From Clostridiaceae bacterium (GTDB lineage: Bacteria; Bacillota; Clostridia; Clostridiales; Clostridiaceae): a stretch of DNA of 64,000 nt. The stretch lies in contig CABIZX010000001.1 in the NCBI GenBank assembly GCA_902363375.1, positions 1,488,001 to 1,552,000 of the forward strand. Direction: 5' to 3'. Below, piece by piece: positions 27,486-36,328 of this stretch. Below the pieces are notes generated by a model that was not told the DNA's origin, did not search any database, and was given only the letters and a program-made list of their open reading frames with translations. Each line of letters begins with the position of its first letter. Position 1 is the first letter of the stretch. Both the position numbers and the translations under genes were made by a program.

Positions 27486-28841
27486 TTACCACCCACAGAA
27501 TATATCATCAATTTGTAATATTTTCATATCCTTAGATACGATAATTATTCTATCATTTACCTTTAAGCAATCATCTCCTGTTGGAATGATAATCTTATTA
27601 TTTCTAACGATTGTAGCTATTAAGGCATTTTTATTAAAATCTATATTCTTAAACTTTTCATTTATATTTGATGTATCACTACCTACTATAAATTCTATGG
27701 CTTCCGCCTTATCATTACAAATTCTATATATATTTTCTATACAACTTTTCTTTTTATTTTTTAATGACCTAACATATTTCAATATCTTATAGGCAGTAAC
27801 TACCTTTGGATTTACCATAGTATTTATTCCTACAGTTTGTCCTATATCCCTGTAATTGTCCCTTGTAATTTTAGTGATTACATTGCTTACAGATCTATTG
27901 TAAGCTAAAAGAGAAGCTACTATATTATCCTCATCTCTTCCTGTTAAGGTAATAAAGCTATCCACATCTAATAGACTTTCAGATAATAAAAGCTCCTCAT
28001 CCATACCATCTCCATTTATTACTATAGAGTTTGGTAAAAGCTCATTAAGCTCCTGACATATTCCTAAATCCTTCTCTATTATCTTACAGTTAACCCCTAC
28101 TTCATTTATAGTTTTAGCAAGGTAATATCCAATCTTACCTCCACCAATTATCATGGCTCTCTTAATCTTTTTCTTATACTTTCCAAGTTTATTAAATAGA
28201 TTTTGAATATCCTTATGTTCACCTATTACATATACCCTATCCTCTCTATTAAACACGTAATTTCCCTTAGGCATAATAAACTTGTCATCTCTTTCTATAC
28301 CACAGAAAAGTACATTTTCTATTTTACAACCAATATCACTTATTTTCTTTCCTTCAAGGGCTGTATCTTCAGCCTTAAATCCAACTAAGTTTACCTTTCC
28401 ATCAGAGAAGTTATCTATACCACATACTGATGGGTACTTAATCAGCTTAGCTATTTCCATTGCTGCAGCCTTTTCTGGATTTATAACTAAATCTATTCCA
28501 ATAGCCTCAGTGAAAAGTGTAATATCTTCGTCATAACCTGGAGTTCTTACTCTAGCTATTGTATATTTAACACCTAGCTTTTTTGATGCAAGTGAACAAA
28601 GCATATTTAATTCATCACTATCTGTAACTGATATTAAAATATCTGCCTCCCTTATTCCAGCATCCTCAAGAACCTTTAAACTGGTTGCATTTCCTTTAAC
28701 GCACATTGCATCAAGATTATTGCTTACATGCTCTAACGCAAGGTCTTTCTTGTCTATAATAGTTATATTATCCCCATCATTAGATAAATATTGGGCTAAT
28801 GTATAGCCAACCTTGCCTGCGCCAACTATAATAATATTCAT
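27486..28841 (-). CDS. trkA: Trk potassium uptake regulator TrkA, double RCK
   Basis: A cytoplasmic NAD(H)-binding subunit that gates TrkH. Two RCK units are visible. The first begins MNIIIVGAGKVGYTLAQYL with a GxGxxG fold and Asp after strand 2 (TIIDKKDLAL). The second has AMIIGGGKIGYYLAK (about 222-236) and IIEKDLGIC. Each is followed by a TrkA_C-type domain. The ATG at 28841 has the RBS GAGGAG; the 16 extra residues upstream are not TrkA-like. It is first in a two-gene operon with trkH. Confidence 0.92.
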   Translation of the reverse strand: MNIIIVGAGKVGYTLAQYLSNDGDNITIIDKKDLALEHVSNNLDAMCVKGNATSLKVLEDAGIREADILISVTDSDELNMLCSLASKKLGVKYTIARVRTPGYDEDITLFTEAIGIDLVINPEKAAAMEIAKLIKYPSVCGIDNFSDGKVNLVGFKAEDTALEGKKISDIGCKIENVLFCGIERDDKFIMPKGNYVFNREDRVYVIGEHKDIQNLFNKLGKYKKKIKRAMIIGGGKIGYYLAKTINEVGVNCKIIEKDLGICQELNELLPNSIVINGDGMDEELLLSESLLDVDSFITLTGRDEDNIVASLLAYNRSVSNVITKITRDNYRDIGQTVGINTMVNPKVVTAYKILKYVRSLKNKKKSCIENIYRICNDKAEAIEFIVGSDTSNINEKFKNIDFNKNALIATIVRNNKIIIPTGDDCLKVNDRIIIVSKDMKILQIDDIFCGW

Positions 28842-29080
28842 TTCATATCTCCTCATACTTTCAATATTAGTCCTTTGTACAATACACAATTATACACCAC
28901 AATAATCATTAGTCATAGATATTAAATTTATATAAACCGACAAAATAATACAAACTGATTATATTATATAATTTTATATCTTTAGTATAAAATATTAAAG
29001 TAAAATTACAATAATAAATTGAAATAATTTCTATTTACTATAATATTATATCTCAATGGATTACAGTGAATTTAAGAAAA

Positions 29081-29118
29081 ATATCCCCTTCATCCTAAGA
29101 TACGGATGAAGGGGATAT
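29081..29118 (-). terminator. Terminator of the bile-acid operon
   Basis: A 15-bp perfect stem ATATCCCCTTCATCC with its complement and an 8-nt loop, flanked by A4 and T4. It is about 45 bp past the 7-alpha-HSDH stop. The stem sequence is shared in part with the terminator at 34001-34048. Confidence 0.85.
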
Positions 29119-29161
29119 TTTATAAGGGTACTTAAATTTATATAAAAGGCATTTTTATTAT

Positions 29162-29947
29162 TTATCTTTTTATAAAATCTCCATACATTGGAGTAAATTT
29201 ACCGAAGGCTCCTGCAACTTCCATTATTTCTCCTGTCATATAGGATGAATCATCTGATGCAAGGAATAATACAGCATTAGCTATATCCTCTGGTTTTCCT
29301 GGACGATTCATTGGGACATTCTTTAAAAAGGTATCTAAAAATTCTTGACTCATATTGCTAAGAGCTGCTTTAGTTGCTATAAAACCTGGTAATACAGCAT
29401 TACATCTTACATTGTATTGAGCACATTGAGCTGCTATATTTTTAGTTAATGAGTTTATAGCTGCTTTAGATGTACAATATGCTATTCCTGATAAATCTGG
29501 TACTACTGATCCTATTGTAGATATGTTTATTATGCTTCCTCCACCAGTTTTCATCATACTTTTTATAGCTGTCTGGCTTGTTAAAAATACACTTTGTAGA
29601 TTTGTTACTACTGTATTGAAATAATCTTCACTTTCAGTATCTAATATTGTTTTATCAAGCTTTACATCATGTCCACCATAGTTATTCACAAGAATGTCTA
29701 TTCTTCCTTCATTTTTAATAACTTCCTCTACCATAGCTGTATAAGTGGATGCTTCTTTGGCATTAAAATAAACATATTTTGCTATGCCACCTTTTTCTTG
29801 TATTTCTTTTATTACTTCCTTAGCTAAATCTTCATTTCTAGCACCTATATACACAATTGCTCCATTTTCTGCTAATTTCTCTGCACTAGCAAGACCAATT
29901 CCCTTAGTTGCTGCTGTTACTAAAGCTACTTTATTTTTTAATTTCAT
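29162..29947 (-). CDS. 7-alpha-hydroxysteroid dehydrogenase (SDR)
   Basis: A short-chain dehydrogenase expected to oxidise the 7-alpha-hydroxyl of primary bile acids with NAD(P). The 261 residues show the cofactor loop TAATKGIG (about 11-18), NNYGG (about 88-92) in place of NNAG, the catalytic Ser in 'IINISTIGS' and the YCTSK Tyr/Lys pair (about 157-161). The long stretch GLASAEKLAENGAIVYIGAR is nearly the same as I recall from C. absonum and C. sordellii 7-alpha-HSDH. It is the last gene of the operon, 33 bp after the 7-beta enzyme. A general SDR substrate cannot be excluded. Confidence 0.8.
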   Translation of the reverse strand: MKLKNKVALVTAATKGIGLASAEKLAENGAIVYIGARNEDLAKEVIKEIQEKGGIAKYVYFNAKEASTYTAMVEEVIKNEGRIDILVNNYGGHDVKLDKTILDTESEDYFNTVVTNLQSVFLTSQTAIKSMMKTGGGSIINISTIGSVVPDLSGIAYCTSKAAINSLTKNIAAQCAQYNVRCNAVLPGFIATKAALSNMSQEFLDTFLKNVPMNRPGKPEDIANAVLFLASDDSSYMTGEIMEVAGAFGKFTPMYGDFIKR

Positions 29948-29980
29948 CTTATATCACCTCAAAATTAATTATTGTACTCT

Positions 29981-30769
29981 TTAAGCCATATGAGTAAACA
30001 TTTTTCCTAACTCTTCTATTATTTCGTCTCTTTCCTTTGTTGAAATTCTCTTATTATGGTTTGCTCTATTTCTTTCTCCTACTAAGTAAGACATTTTAAC
30101 TCCTAATTGATCTAATCCTTCCTTAGCCACATCTTCTGGATACATTGCTGCTGCTACAGCATCTTCATCTGCTGGTTTATTTTGTAACCAAGTTGGAGTG
30201 ATAGTTGACCCTGCTACCATTAATAATACATCTACATTTGTGTTCTTACATTCATAAGCTACACCTTCAGTTAAAGCCATCATATATGACTTTTGTGCAG
30301 CATATTCAGCACAGAATGGAAGAGATGTCCAACCTGATAGTGAGCCTATTGTTACAAATGCTCCTCTATTTCTTTCTTTAAATAATCCTATAAAATGATG
30401 TAATAACTTAGAAAATGTTCTTATATTTACTCTGTACATTTGCTCATACTTAGAATATTCCACTTTATTATATTGTCCCATGGCATGTAGACAAGCTACG
30501 TAGTTTATTAATCCCATATCCAAATCCTTTGTAGCTTCTATTAACTTATCAGCTGCATCATATTCTGAAAGATCTTGTGGTAAAACTCTTATTTCCCTGC
30601 CTGTTTCTTCATTTATTTCTTTTGACAGGTTTTCTAACGCCTCCTTTCTTCTTCCTACTAAGATTACATCCATTCCTCTTCTTGCTAATTCAAAAGCATT
30701 AGCCTTTCCTATTCCCTCTGTTGCTCCTAACACAATAGCCCATTGTCCATATTTTTCTCTAAAATTCAT
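29981..30769 (-). CDS. 7-beta-hydroxysteroid dehydrogenase (SDR)
   Basis: The partner enzyme, expected to reduce 7-oxo bile acids to the 7-beta-hydroxy form, as in ursodeoxycholic acid. The 262 residues show GATEGIGKA (about 15-23), the arginine-bearing GRRKE (about 41-45) that often sets NADP preference, catalytic Ser in TIGSLSGWTSLPF and YAAQK (about 156-160). The opening MNFREKYGQWAIVLGATEGI and ACLHAMGQYNKV are, from memory, nearly those of the C. absonum 7-beta-HSDH. It lies between the MFS carrier and 7-alpha-HSDH. Together they could epimerise the 7-hydroxyl. Confidence 0.82.
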   Translation of the reverse strand: MNFREKYGQWAIVLGATEGIGKANAFELARRGMDVILVGRRKEALENLSKEINEETGREIRVLPQDLSEYDAADKLIEATKDLDMGLINYVACLHAMGQYNKVEYSKYEQMYRVNIRTFSKLLHHFIGLFKERNRGAFVTIGSLSGWTSLPFCAEYAAQKSYMMALTEGVAYECKNTNVDVLLMVAGSTITPTWLQNKPADEDAVAAAMYPEDVAKEGLDQLGVKMSYLVGERNRANHNKRISTKERDEIIEELGKMFTHMA

Positions 30770-30802
30770 TTTTCATTCCTCCTAGTAATTTAAAATGTTT
30801 TA

Positions 30803-32053
30803 TTATTTTTTTCTTCTATCAGCTAAAGCTATTGAACCTAAAAAAGTTCCAAAAGTTATCACTAATAAAACTATAAATATTATCCATGTAATTTTGTATT
30901 GACCTGTAGTATCAAAGATTATTCCTGATAAAGTAGGCCCTACTGCTCCACCAAATTGGAAAAACATCATAACCATTCCTAATATAGTTCCATAATCCTT
31001 TTTACCAAATAACTCACTAGTCAAATAAGATGGTCCCATAGCAGCAATAGCTGCAAATCCTCCAAATAATACTGCAAATAACACTGCGAAAACATATACT
31101 TTTCCTAGTAATAGACATACTACTGATAAAATCATAAATGCACCAATTGCAGTCATTCCATTTTTAAGTCCTAATTTTTCTAGTAATATACCTATAAGTA
31201 CGTTACTTATAATTCCCATAAGTGAAACTATTGAAGTTACTGTAGATGCAAATATAGGACTATGACCAATACTTTCCATATAACTTGGAATATGCATCTG
31301 AACTCCAGCAAACACCACTCCTAGTAATACAATAGCAACTATAAATACCCAGAATACTGCTGAACTTTTAGCTTCTTTAAAGGTATACCCATTATTCTCT
31401 TTACTTACTTTTTTATCTTTTAATGAGTCAACTTTCCCTTCTTTAAATCCATAAGGAACTTGTCCTACATCAGATGGTTTTTCCTTTATAACTAGTAATG
31501 ATACTAATACTGTAACAACTGCCATAATACCGCCTAAGATAAAATAGCAATTTTTATATCCTATTTTAGGCATTAAATTAGAAATAATTAATATAGTACA
31601 AAAAGATCCTACATTTCCTCCAGCAAAAGCTACACCTGTTGCCAATCCTTTTTTCTCTGATGGAAACCAATTGGTTATAACATTAGATACTGTTATCTGT
31701 GTTATACCTGTAGACGAAATACCTACTATTGTAGATAAAACATAGAATTGCCATAATTCATTAGCAAATCCAAAAGCTCCAAAAGCAATAGAAACCACTG
31801 CTCCACTTATGGCCATAATATATCTAATATCATATTTTTTAATAAAATTCCCCATAAATGGTGATGTTATTGCCGTCGCTATAGCTACAATTGTAAATAC
31901 CAGTGAAAACTGAGTTGCTGTAAATCCTAAAGCTTCGGTTACTGGCTTTAGAAATATTGAATGAGATAAAAATATAATTGCAAAAGGCATTGCCATTATA
32001 AAGAACGAACCTATGGCAATCCTCCAACCGTAAAATGATTTTTCCTTATTCAA
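30803..32053 (-). CDS. MFS transporter, probable bile-acid carrier
   Basis: A 416-residue carrier with 12 membrane segments of the oxalate/formate or monocarboxylate-like MFS group (GISSTGITQITVSNVITNWF, about 117-136, with the typical 'NWF' turn; GVAFAGGNVG, about 145-154). It has a large central loop rich in Lys and Glu (about 195-225). The TTG at 32053 follows GGAGGG at ideal spacing; an ATG 15 bp upstream has no RBS. It is first gene of the operon with the two HSDHs, 33 bp before the 7-beta gene. Bile-acid transport is inferred from context. Confidence 0.8.
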   Translation of the reverse strand: MNKEKSFYGWRIAIGSFFIMAMPFAIIFLSHSIFLKPVTEALGFTATQFSLVFTIVAIATAITSPFMGNFIKKYDIRYIMAISGAVVSIAFGAFGFANELWQFYVLSTIVGISSTGITQITVSNVITNWFPSEKKGLATGVAFAGGNVGSFCTILIISNLMPKIGYKNCYFILGGIMAVVTVLVSLLVIKEKPSDVGQVPYGFKEGKVDSLKDKKVSKENNGYTFKEAKSSAVFWVFIVAIVLLGVVFAGVQMHIPSYMESIGHSPIFASTVTSIVSLMGIISNVLIGILLEKLGLKNGMTAIGAFMILSVVCLLLGKVYVFAVLFAVLFGGFAAIAAMGPSYLTSELFGKKDYGTILGMVMMFFQFGGAVGPTLSGIIFDTTGQYKITWIIFIVLLVITFGTFLGSIALADRRKK

Positions 32054-32141
32054 ACTCTTTCCCTCCATTATTTTAAAGTCTTCTTCTTACAAAGCATGAT
32101 TCAATTTTATCTTCCAAGTCTTAGCAATTCAAAGGTATAAT

Positions 32142-32160
32142 TGTGGCAATACTGTGGCAA
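32142..32160. promoter_or_regulatory. Tandem 11-bp-spaced direct repeats, candidate response-regulator site
   Basis: TGTGGCAA occurs at 32142-32149 and again at 32153-32160, one DNA turn apart. OmpR/PhoB-type regulators bind such direct repeats. The pair lies about 90 bp from each of the two divergent starts (MFS at 32053 and the response regulator at 32251), an ideal place to control both. Confidence 0.5.
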
Positions 32161-32250
32161 AAGTTCTATAGATTTCTTTACTATATTTATTTCTTAATAG
32201 TTATGCTATATTATTTATTGACTTTATATAACATTTTAAGAGGTGATTTT

Positions 32251-32961
32251 TTGGATAAGCTTATTTACATAGTAGATGATGAAGAAAGGATTCGTAATCT
32301 TATAAAATCTTTCTTAATAAAAGATGGTTTTGAAGTTAAAACCTTTAGTTCTGGTAATTCCTTTTTAGATGATTTTTATGCTACTCCTTGTGATTTAGTT
32401 ATTTTAGACATAATGATGCCCGGCATTGATGGTTTATCTGTTTGTTCCATATTAAGACATATAAGTTCTGTGCCTATAATAATAGTATCTTCAAAGGATA
32501 GTGATATTGATAAGGTAACAGGTATCAATTTAGGTTGTGATGACTATTTGACAAAACCCTTCTCCCCCTTAGAACTTTTAGCTAGAATAAAATCTATATT
32601 TAGAAGAATGGAATTAAATAAAGATACTAAGCGTGATAGCAATATAATTTTCTTTGGGGACTTAGTTATAAATAAAAATCAGCGCAATGCTAAGATTAAA
32701 AACAAGGATATAAACTTAACTAAAAATGAATTTGAATTAATAGTTTATTTAATTGAAAATAAAGATAGAGCTATAACTAGAGATGAACTTTTAAGGAAAA
32801 TATGGAACTTTAGAAACATGGAGATAGATACTAGAGCTACAGATGATACCGTTAAAAGATTAAGGAGAAAATTAATTGATTATGATTCAACAATATATAT
32901 TAAAACTATAAGAGGCTTTGGTTTTAGAATATTTGATGGTGGTGAAAGTCATGTTTATTAA
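32251..32961 (+). CDS. OmpR/PhoB-family response regulator
   Basis: A 236-residue DNA-binding response regulator. The receiver domain has DDEE (about 8-11), phospho-acceptor Asp in LVILDIMMPGIDG (about 50-62) and Lys in YLTKPFSPLELLA (about 98-110). The winged-helix C-terminal domain ends with RLRRKL and IKTIRGFGFRI. A TTG at 32251 with GAGGTG upstream is the start; the 36 preceding in-frame residues are hydrophobic and unlike a receiver. It overlaps the kinase gene by 11 bp and is divergent from the HSDH operon, which it probably controls. Confidence 0.88.
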   Translation: MDKLIYIVDDEERIRNLIKSFLIKDGFEVKTFSSGNSFLDDFYATPCDLVILDIMMPGIDGLSVCSILRHISSVPIIIVSSKDSDIDKVTGINLGCDDYLTKPFSPLELLARIKSIFRRMELNKDTKRDSNIIFFGDLVINKNQRNAKIKNKDINLTKNEFELIVYLIENKDRAITRDELLRKIWNFRNMEIDTRATDDTVKRLRRKLIDYDSTIYIKTIRGFGFRIFDGGESHVY

Positions 32962-33988
32962 CAAAAACTATCCTATAAAAGCTAAAGTATTGATACCTTT
33001 ATTTATATATTTGTTATGTTTTTCTTTAATAATATTATCTTTATTAAATGTGTTCTTTTTTCATACTTTAAAAACTTATGGAGATGTAATAATCATAAAA
33101 GATTCATTAATGAAACTTAATATACTAATATCTATACTATTTATAGCATTTCTAATTGGATTTACTTTTTTAGTTCTAAAAATATGTGATTCTCTATCCA
33201 AATCTATATTAGGTTTATCTGAGGACACAAAAAAATTAGTTAATAGCTGCTATAACACTAAAAAAATTAAAACCTTCTATATTTCAGAAATACAAGATCT
33301 AAATATTAGTATAAATAAATTGGCTAAAAAGCTTCTCGACTATTATAATTCTCAAAAAATAGCCATAGCAAATGCCTCCCATGATTTAAGAACCCCTTTA
33401 ATGTCCATTCAAGGCTATGCAGAAGGTATAAAATACAATGTTTTTGAAGATATAAATGAACCACTAGATATAATAATAGAGGAAAGTAAAAACTTAAGGG
33501 ATTTAATCAAAAGTATTTTAACTTTATCAGAGTTAGATTCTCAAGATCTACAAAGGAGTTATCAAAACATAAATCTATATAATCTTTTAAATCACTTAGC
33601 TAATAAACTACGTGGTTTAGCATATAAAAATAATAAATCTATATTAATAAATGGAGATAAAAAACTATATATAAACACAGATGAATCACTATTGTCTCAA
33701 GGGGTAAATAACATTTTATCCAACGCCATAAGATATGCAAAAAAGAATGTGAACATAAACTTTGAAATAACTAATAACTTCATTCTAATACGCATAGAAG
33801 ATGACGGCGATGGTATCTCTAAAGAAGATTTAAACAACCTATTCACCAGATTTTACAAGGGTGAAAAAGGTAACTTTGGCCTGGGCTTATCCATAGCCCA
33901 ATCCTCTATAAAATATTTAGGTGGAGAAATCTGTGCTCACAATGGAGAAAATGGAGCATGCTTTGATATATACCTAGCTTTAGAGTAA
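32951..33988 (+). CDS. Sensor histidine kinase
   Basis: A 345-residue membrane kinase. Two hydrophobic segments at about 14-36 and 50-72 leave only a very short outside loop, so the signal may be sensed within or at the membrane. The dimerisation box ANASHDLRTPLMSIQGYAE (about 139-157) carries the phospho-His. The ATPase domain has the N-box NNILSNAIRYAK (about 251-262), DDGDGIS (about 283-289) and GLGLS. The ATG at 32951 is chosen by the RBS GGTGG. It is cotranscribed with the response regulator. A bile-acid or membrane-stress signal is a reasonable guess from the divergent operon. Confidence 0.88.
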   Translation: MFINKNYPIKAKVLIPLFIYLLCFSLIILSLLNVFFFHTLKTYGDVIIIKDSLMKLNILISILFIAFLIGFTFLVLKICDSLSKSILGLSEDTKKLVNSCYNTKKIKTFYISEIQDLNISINKLAKKLLDYYNSQKIAIANASHDLRTPLMSIQGYAEGIKYNVFEDINEPLDIIIEESKNLRDLIKSILTLSELDSQDLQRSYQNINLYNLLNHLANKLRGLAYKNNKSILINGDKKLYINTDESLLSQGVNNILSNAIRYAKKNVNINFEITNNFILIRIEDDGDGISKEDLNNLFTRFYKGEKGNFGLGLSIAQSSIKYLGGEICAHNGENGACFDIYLALE

Positions 33989-34000
33989 TAATTTATTGTA

Positions 34001-34048
34001 AAAATCCCCTTCATATACATCTTAACTATTGTATATGAAGGGGATTTT
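34001..34048 (+). terminator. Terminator of the two-component operon
   Basis: An 18-bp perfect stem AAAATCCCCTTCATATAC with its complement and a 12-nt loop, then TTTTTA, just past the kinase stop. It shares ATCCCCTTCAT with the terminator of the HSDH operon at 29081-29118. Confidence 0.85.
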
Positions 34049-34154
34049 TATGGTGATATTATTATTTTTACTACAAAAACTATTGCTAAAGGGCATACTA
34101 TTAAAAACTTACTGTTATACTATTAATTTCAATCACCTTAATATTTACTATATT

Positions 34155-35381
34155 TTATATTATTGTTTCTTCTATAAGAATTGTGACTTTCGTTCCTTCT
34201 CCTTCTTTACTTTCAATCCTAAAATCTAATTTTTCTTCAAAAATAATCTTCATTCTATTATAGCTATTAGAAAGACCTAAGTGTTCAGAAGATATCTTTT
34301 TTTCTTTTGAAAAAAGAACTGCCTTTAGACTATCTAACTTTTCCTTACTCATTCCTTGTCCATTATCTGTAATTTCAATTAGAATATATCCCTTCGTATT
34401 TTTGCACCTAATAGATATATTTCCAGACTTAGTTGTACCTAATATACCATGTTTTAATGAATTTTCAACTATAGGATGTAAAGAAAAGAATGGTATTCTA
34501 AAGTTTTTAGCATCTTCACTACACTTAATGGAATATTCAAGCCTATCAGCAAACCTTATTTTCTGTATGGATAAATAATTCTTTATATACTCCATTTCCC
34601 TCTTTAATGTCACCATTTCATCTACACTAGATAAGCTATATCTCATCATTTTTGCAAAAGCATCTAATGTTTTTTCTGCAGTTTCATATTCTTCTAAGGA
34701 AATTAATCGTGATACTGAATTGATAACATTAAATATAAAGTGTGGAGTAACTTGTTTTTGTAGAGCATTGAACTGAGCCAATTTTAACTCGTGTCTTAAT
34801 TCTATCTGCCTTTTTTCATATTTTAAAATTTTTTCTCTATGATCCGCTAATTCCTGCTGTGCTTGTATAAAGGCTACATTTTGAAGGATGTAATTACAGA
34901 TATTTTTCAAAGCAGTTGTAGTAGCTTCTATTTGATGTGCAGTAAGTATTGGAATTTCTTTATAATACTCCGCTAATTTAGGGTTCTCATACCAATTAGT
35001 GCTACTGGCAATACTATCTTTTGGATAATACTCCATCTCCGAGCAAAGTACTTGCCCTGCTGTAATAGCTCCAACATAATAATCCTTATATATCAGTGGA
35101 ATTTCAATATTAATAAGTCCAGCATGGCATACATAAATACATGGTTTTTCTGTCCTTAGAGCAATACTTATTGCGTTTCGATTGGACAAAGCACAATAAT
35201 AAGCTCCTTCTTCTTTTTCATTAATGTAACTACAGAATTTAGTAAAGTTACTCCCCTTTCCTATATGATTTCCATCTCTATCTATAAAAACTACACCAAA
35301 GCCTGTTGCATAAGCAAAGGATTCCTGTATTTCATGCTGAAATTCTTCTGTTACGATATCTCTTAAATTAATTTTCTGCAT
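34155..35381 (-). CDS. PocR-domain LytS-type sensor histidine kinase
   Basis: A 408-residue soluble kinase. Residues 5-160 form a PocR ligand-binding domain: FGVVFIDRDGN (about 29-39), conserved cysteines in YCALSN and CIYVCHAG, then VGAITAGQVLC. A coiled coil follows (about 175-205). The His_kinase domain has the phospho-His in QVTPHFIFNVINS (about 210-222), and a HATPase domain has DNGQGMS. PocR domains bind small organic molecules such as propanediol. There are no membrane helices, so the signal is inside the cell. It is paired (1-bp gap) with the AraC-type regulator. Confidence 0.88.
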   Translation of the reverse strand: MQKINLRDIVTEEFQHEIQESFAYATGFGVVFIDRDGNHIGKGSNFTKFCSYINEKEEGAYYCALSNRNAISIALRTEKPCIYVCHAGLINIEIPLIYKDYYVGAITAGQVLCSEMEYYPKDSIASSTNWYENPKLAEYYKEIPILTAHQIEATTTALKNICNYILQNVAFIQAQQELADHREKILKYEKRQIELRHELKLAQFNALQKQVTPHFIFNVINSVSRLISLEEYETAEKTLDAFAKMMRYSLSSVDEMVTLKREMEYIKNYLSIQKIRFADRLEYSIKCSEDAKNFRIPFFSLHPIVENSLKHGILGTTKSGNISIRCKNTKGYILIEITDNGQGMSKEKLDSLKAVLFSKEKKISSEHLGLSNSYNRMKIIFEEKLDFRIESKEGEGTKVTILIEETII

Positions 35382-35382
35382 T

Positions 35383-36108
35383 CTAGTTTCCCTTTCTAAC
35401 CTCTGCTGGAGACTTTCCTATATACCTTTTAAACACTCTATTAAAATGAGATACATTTATAAAGCCACAATCTCTAGCTACCTCATGGACTGACATATTA
35501 GTCTCCTTTAAAAGCTTCATAGCATGATTAATACGTACTTGATTTAGGTAAGTTCGTATAGTAATTCCTTTTTCTTGATGAAAAATTCGTGATAAATATG
35601 ATGGACTAAAATGAACTAAATCTGAAAGCATTTTAAGTGTAATTGGTTTATTAAAATTATTCTCAATATATTCATCAATTTTATAAATAAAATCATTTTC
35701 TTTATTTGAACTATGATGAACTCTTCTATTATCATTACTATTACTCTTAAGACATTGCTCTATTGTCTCAAAAATTTCTGTCTCACTAGTTGGCTTTAAT
35801 AAATAGCCATCCATATGAAATTGTATTGCCTTTCTAGCAAACTCAAACTCTGCATATGCCGTATTTAATAAAATAATAATTTCTGGATATAATTTCTTAA
35901 TATGTATCGCTGAATCAAGTCCATTTCCTAAAGGCATATTTATATCCATAATAATAATATTGGGATGATAATACTTCACTTGTTTTAGAACTTCTTCTCC
36001 TGAACTAGCCTCCGATACAACTTTATAGTCTTCTTTATACTTTGAAAAAATCTTTCTTAGATACTTTCTTTCAATAACTTCATCATCAGCTATTATTACA
36101 TCCAACAT
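35383..36108 (-). CDS. AraC-type response regulator (YesN-like)
   Basis: A 241-residue regulator. The receiver domain has DDEVIERK (about 7-14), the phospho-Asp in IIIMDINMPLGNG (about 51-63) and Lys in YLLKPTSE (about 102-109). A C-terminal AraC double helix-turn-helix begins near PITLKMLSDLVHFSPSYLSRIF and ends CGFINVSHFNRVFKRYIGKSP. It is first gene of the unit with the PocR kinase. It is divergent from the hydrolase/permease operon at 36329-38419, its likely target, with 220 bp between the starts. Confidence 0.88.
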   Translation of the reverse strand: MLDVIIADDEVIERKYLRKIFSKYKEDYKVVSEASSGEEVLKQVKYYHPNIIIMDINMPLGNGLDSAIHIKKLYPEIIILLNTAYAEFEFARKAIQFHMDGYLLKPTSETEIFETIEQCLKSNSNDNRRVHHSSNKENDFIYKIDEYIENNFNKPITLKMLSDLVHFSPSYLSRIFHQEKGITIRTYLNQVRINHAMKLLKETNMSVHEVARDCGFINVSHFNRVFKRYIGKSPAEVRKGN

Positions 36109-36328
36109 CTGTCTCCCTCCCTCACCACTTATATACGATTATAAGGTAAATATGCAGATATTTTAGTATTATCTTAGTAAAGATATTCTTTGTAATACTT
36201 ATGACAATTGTAACATATTTATCCATATTTGTCTTATGATTTGCTATTCTTGTTTAAAAACTTAAATCTTATTTACAATTCTATAGTAAAGTATTTAAAA
36301 TTAGATATATAAAAGGAGGGATTATTAA

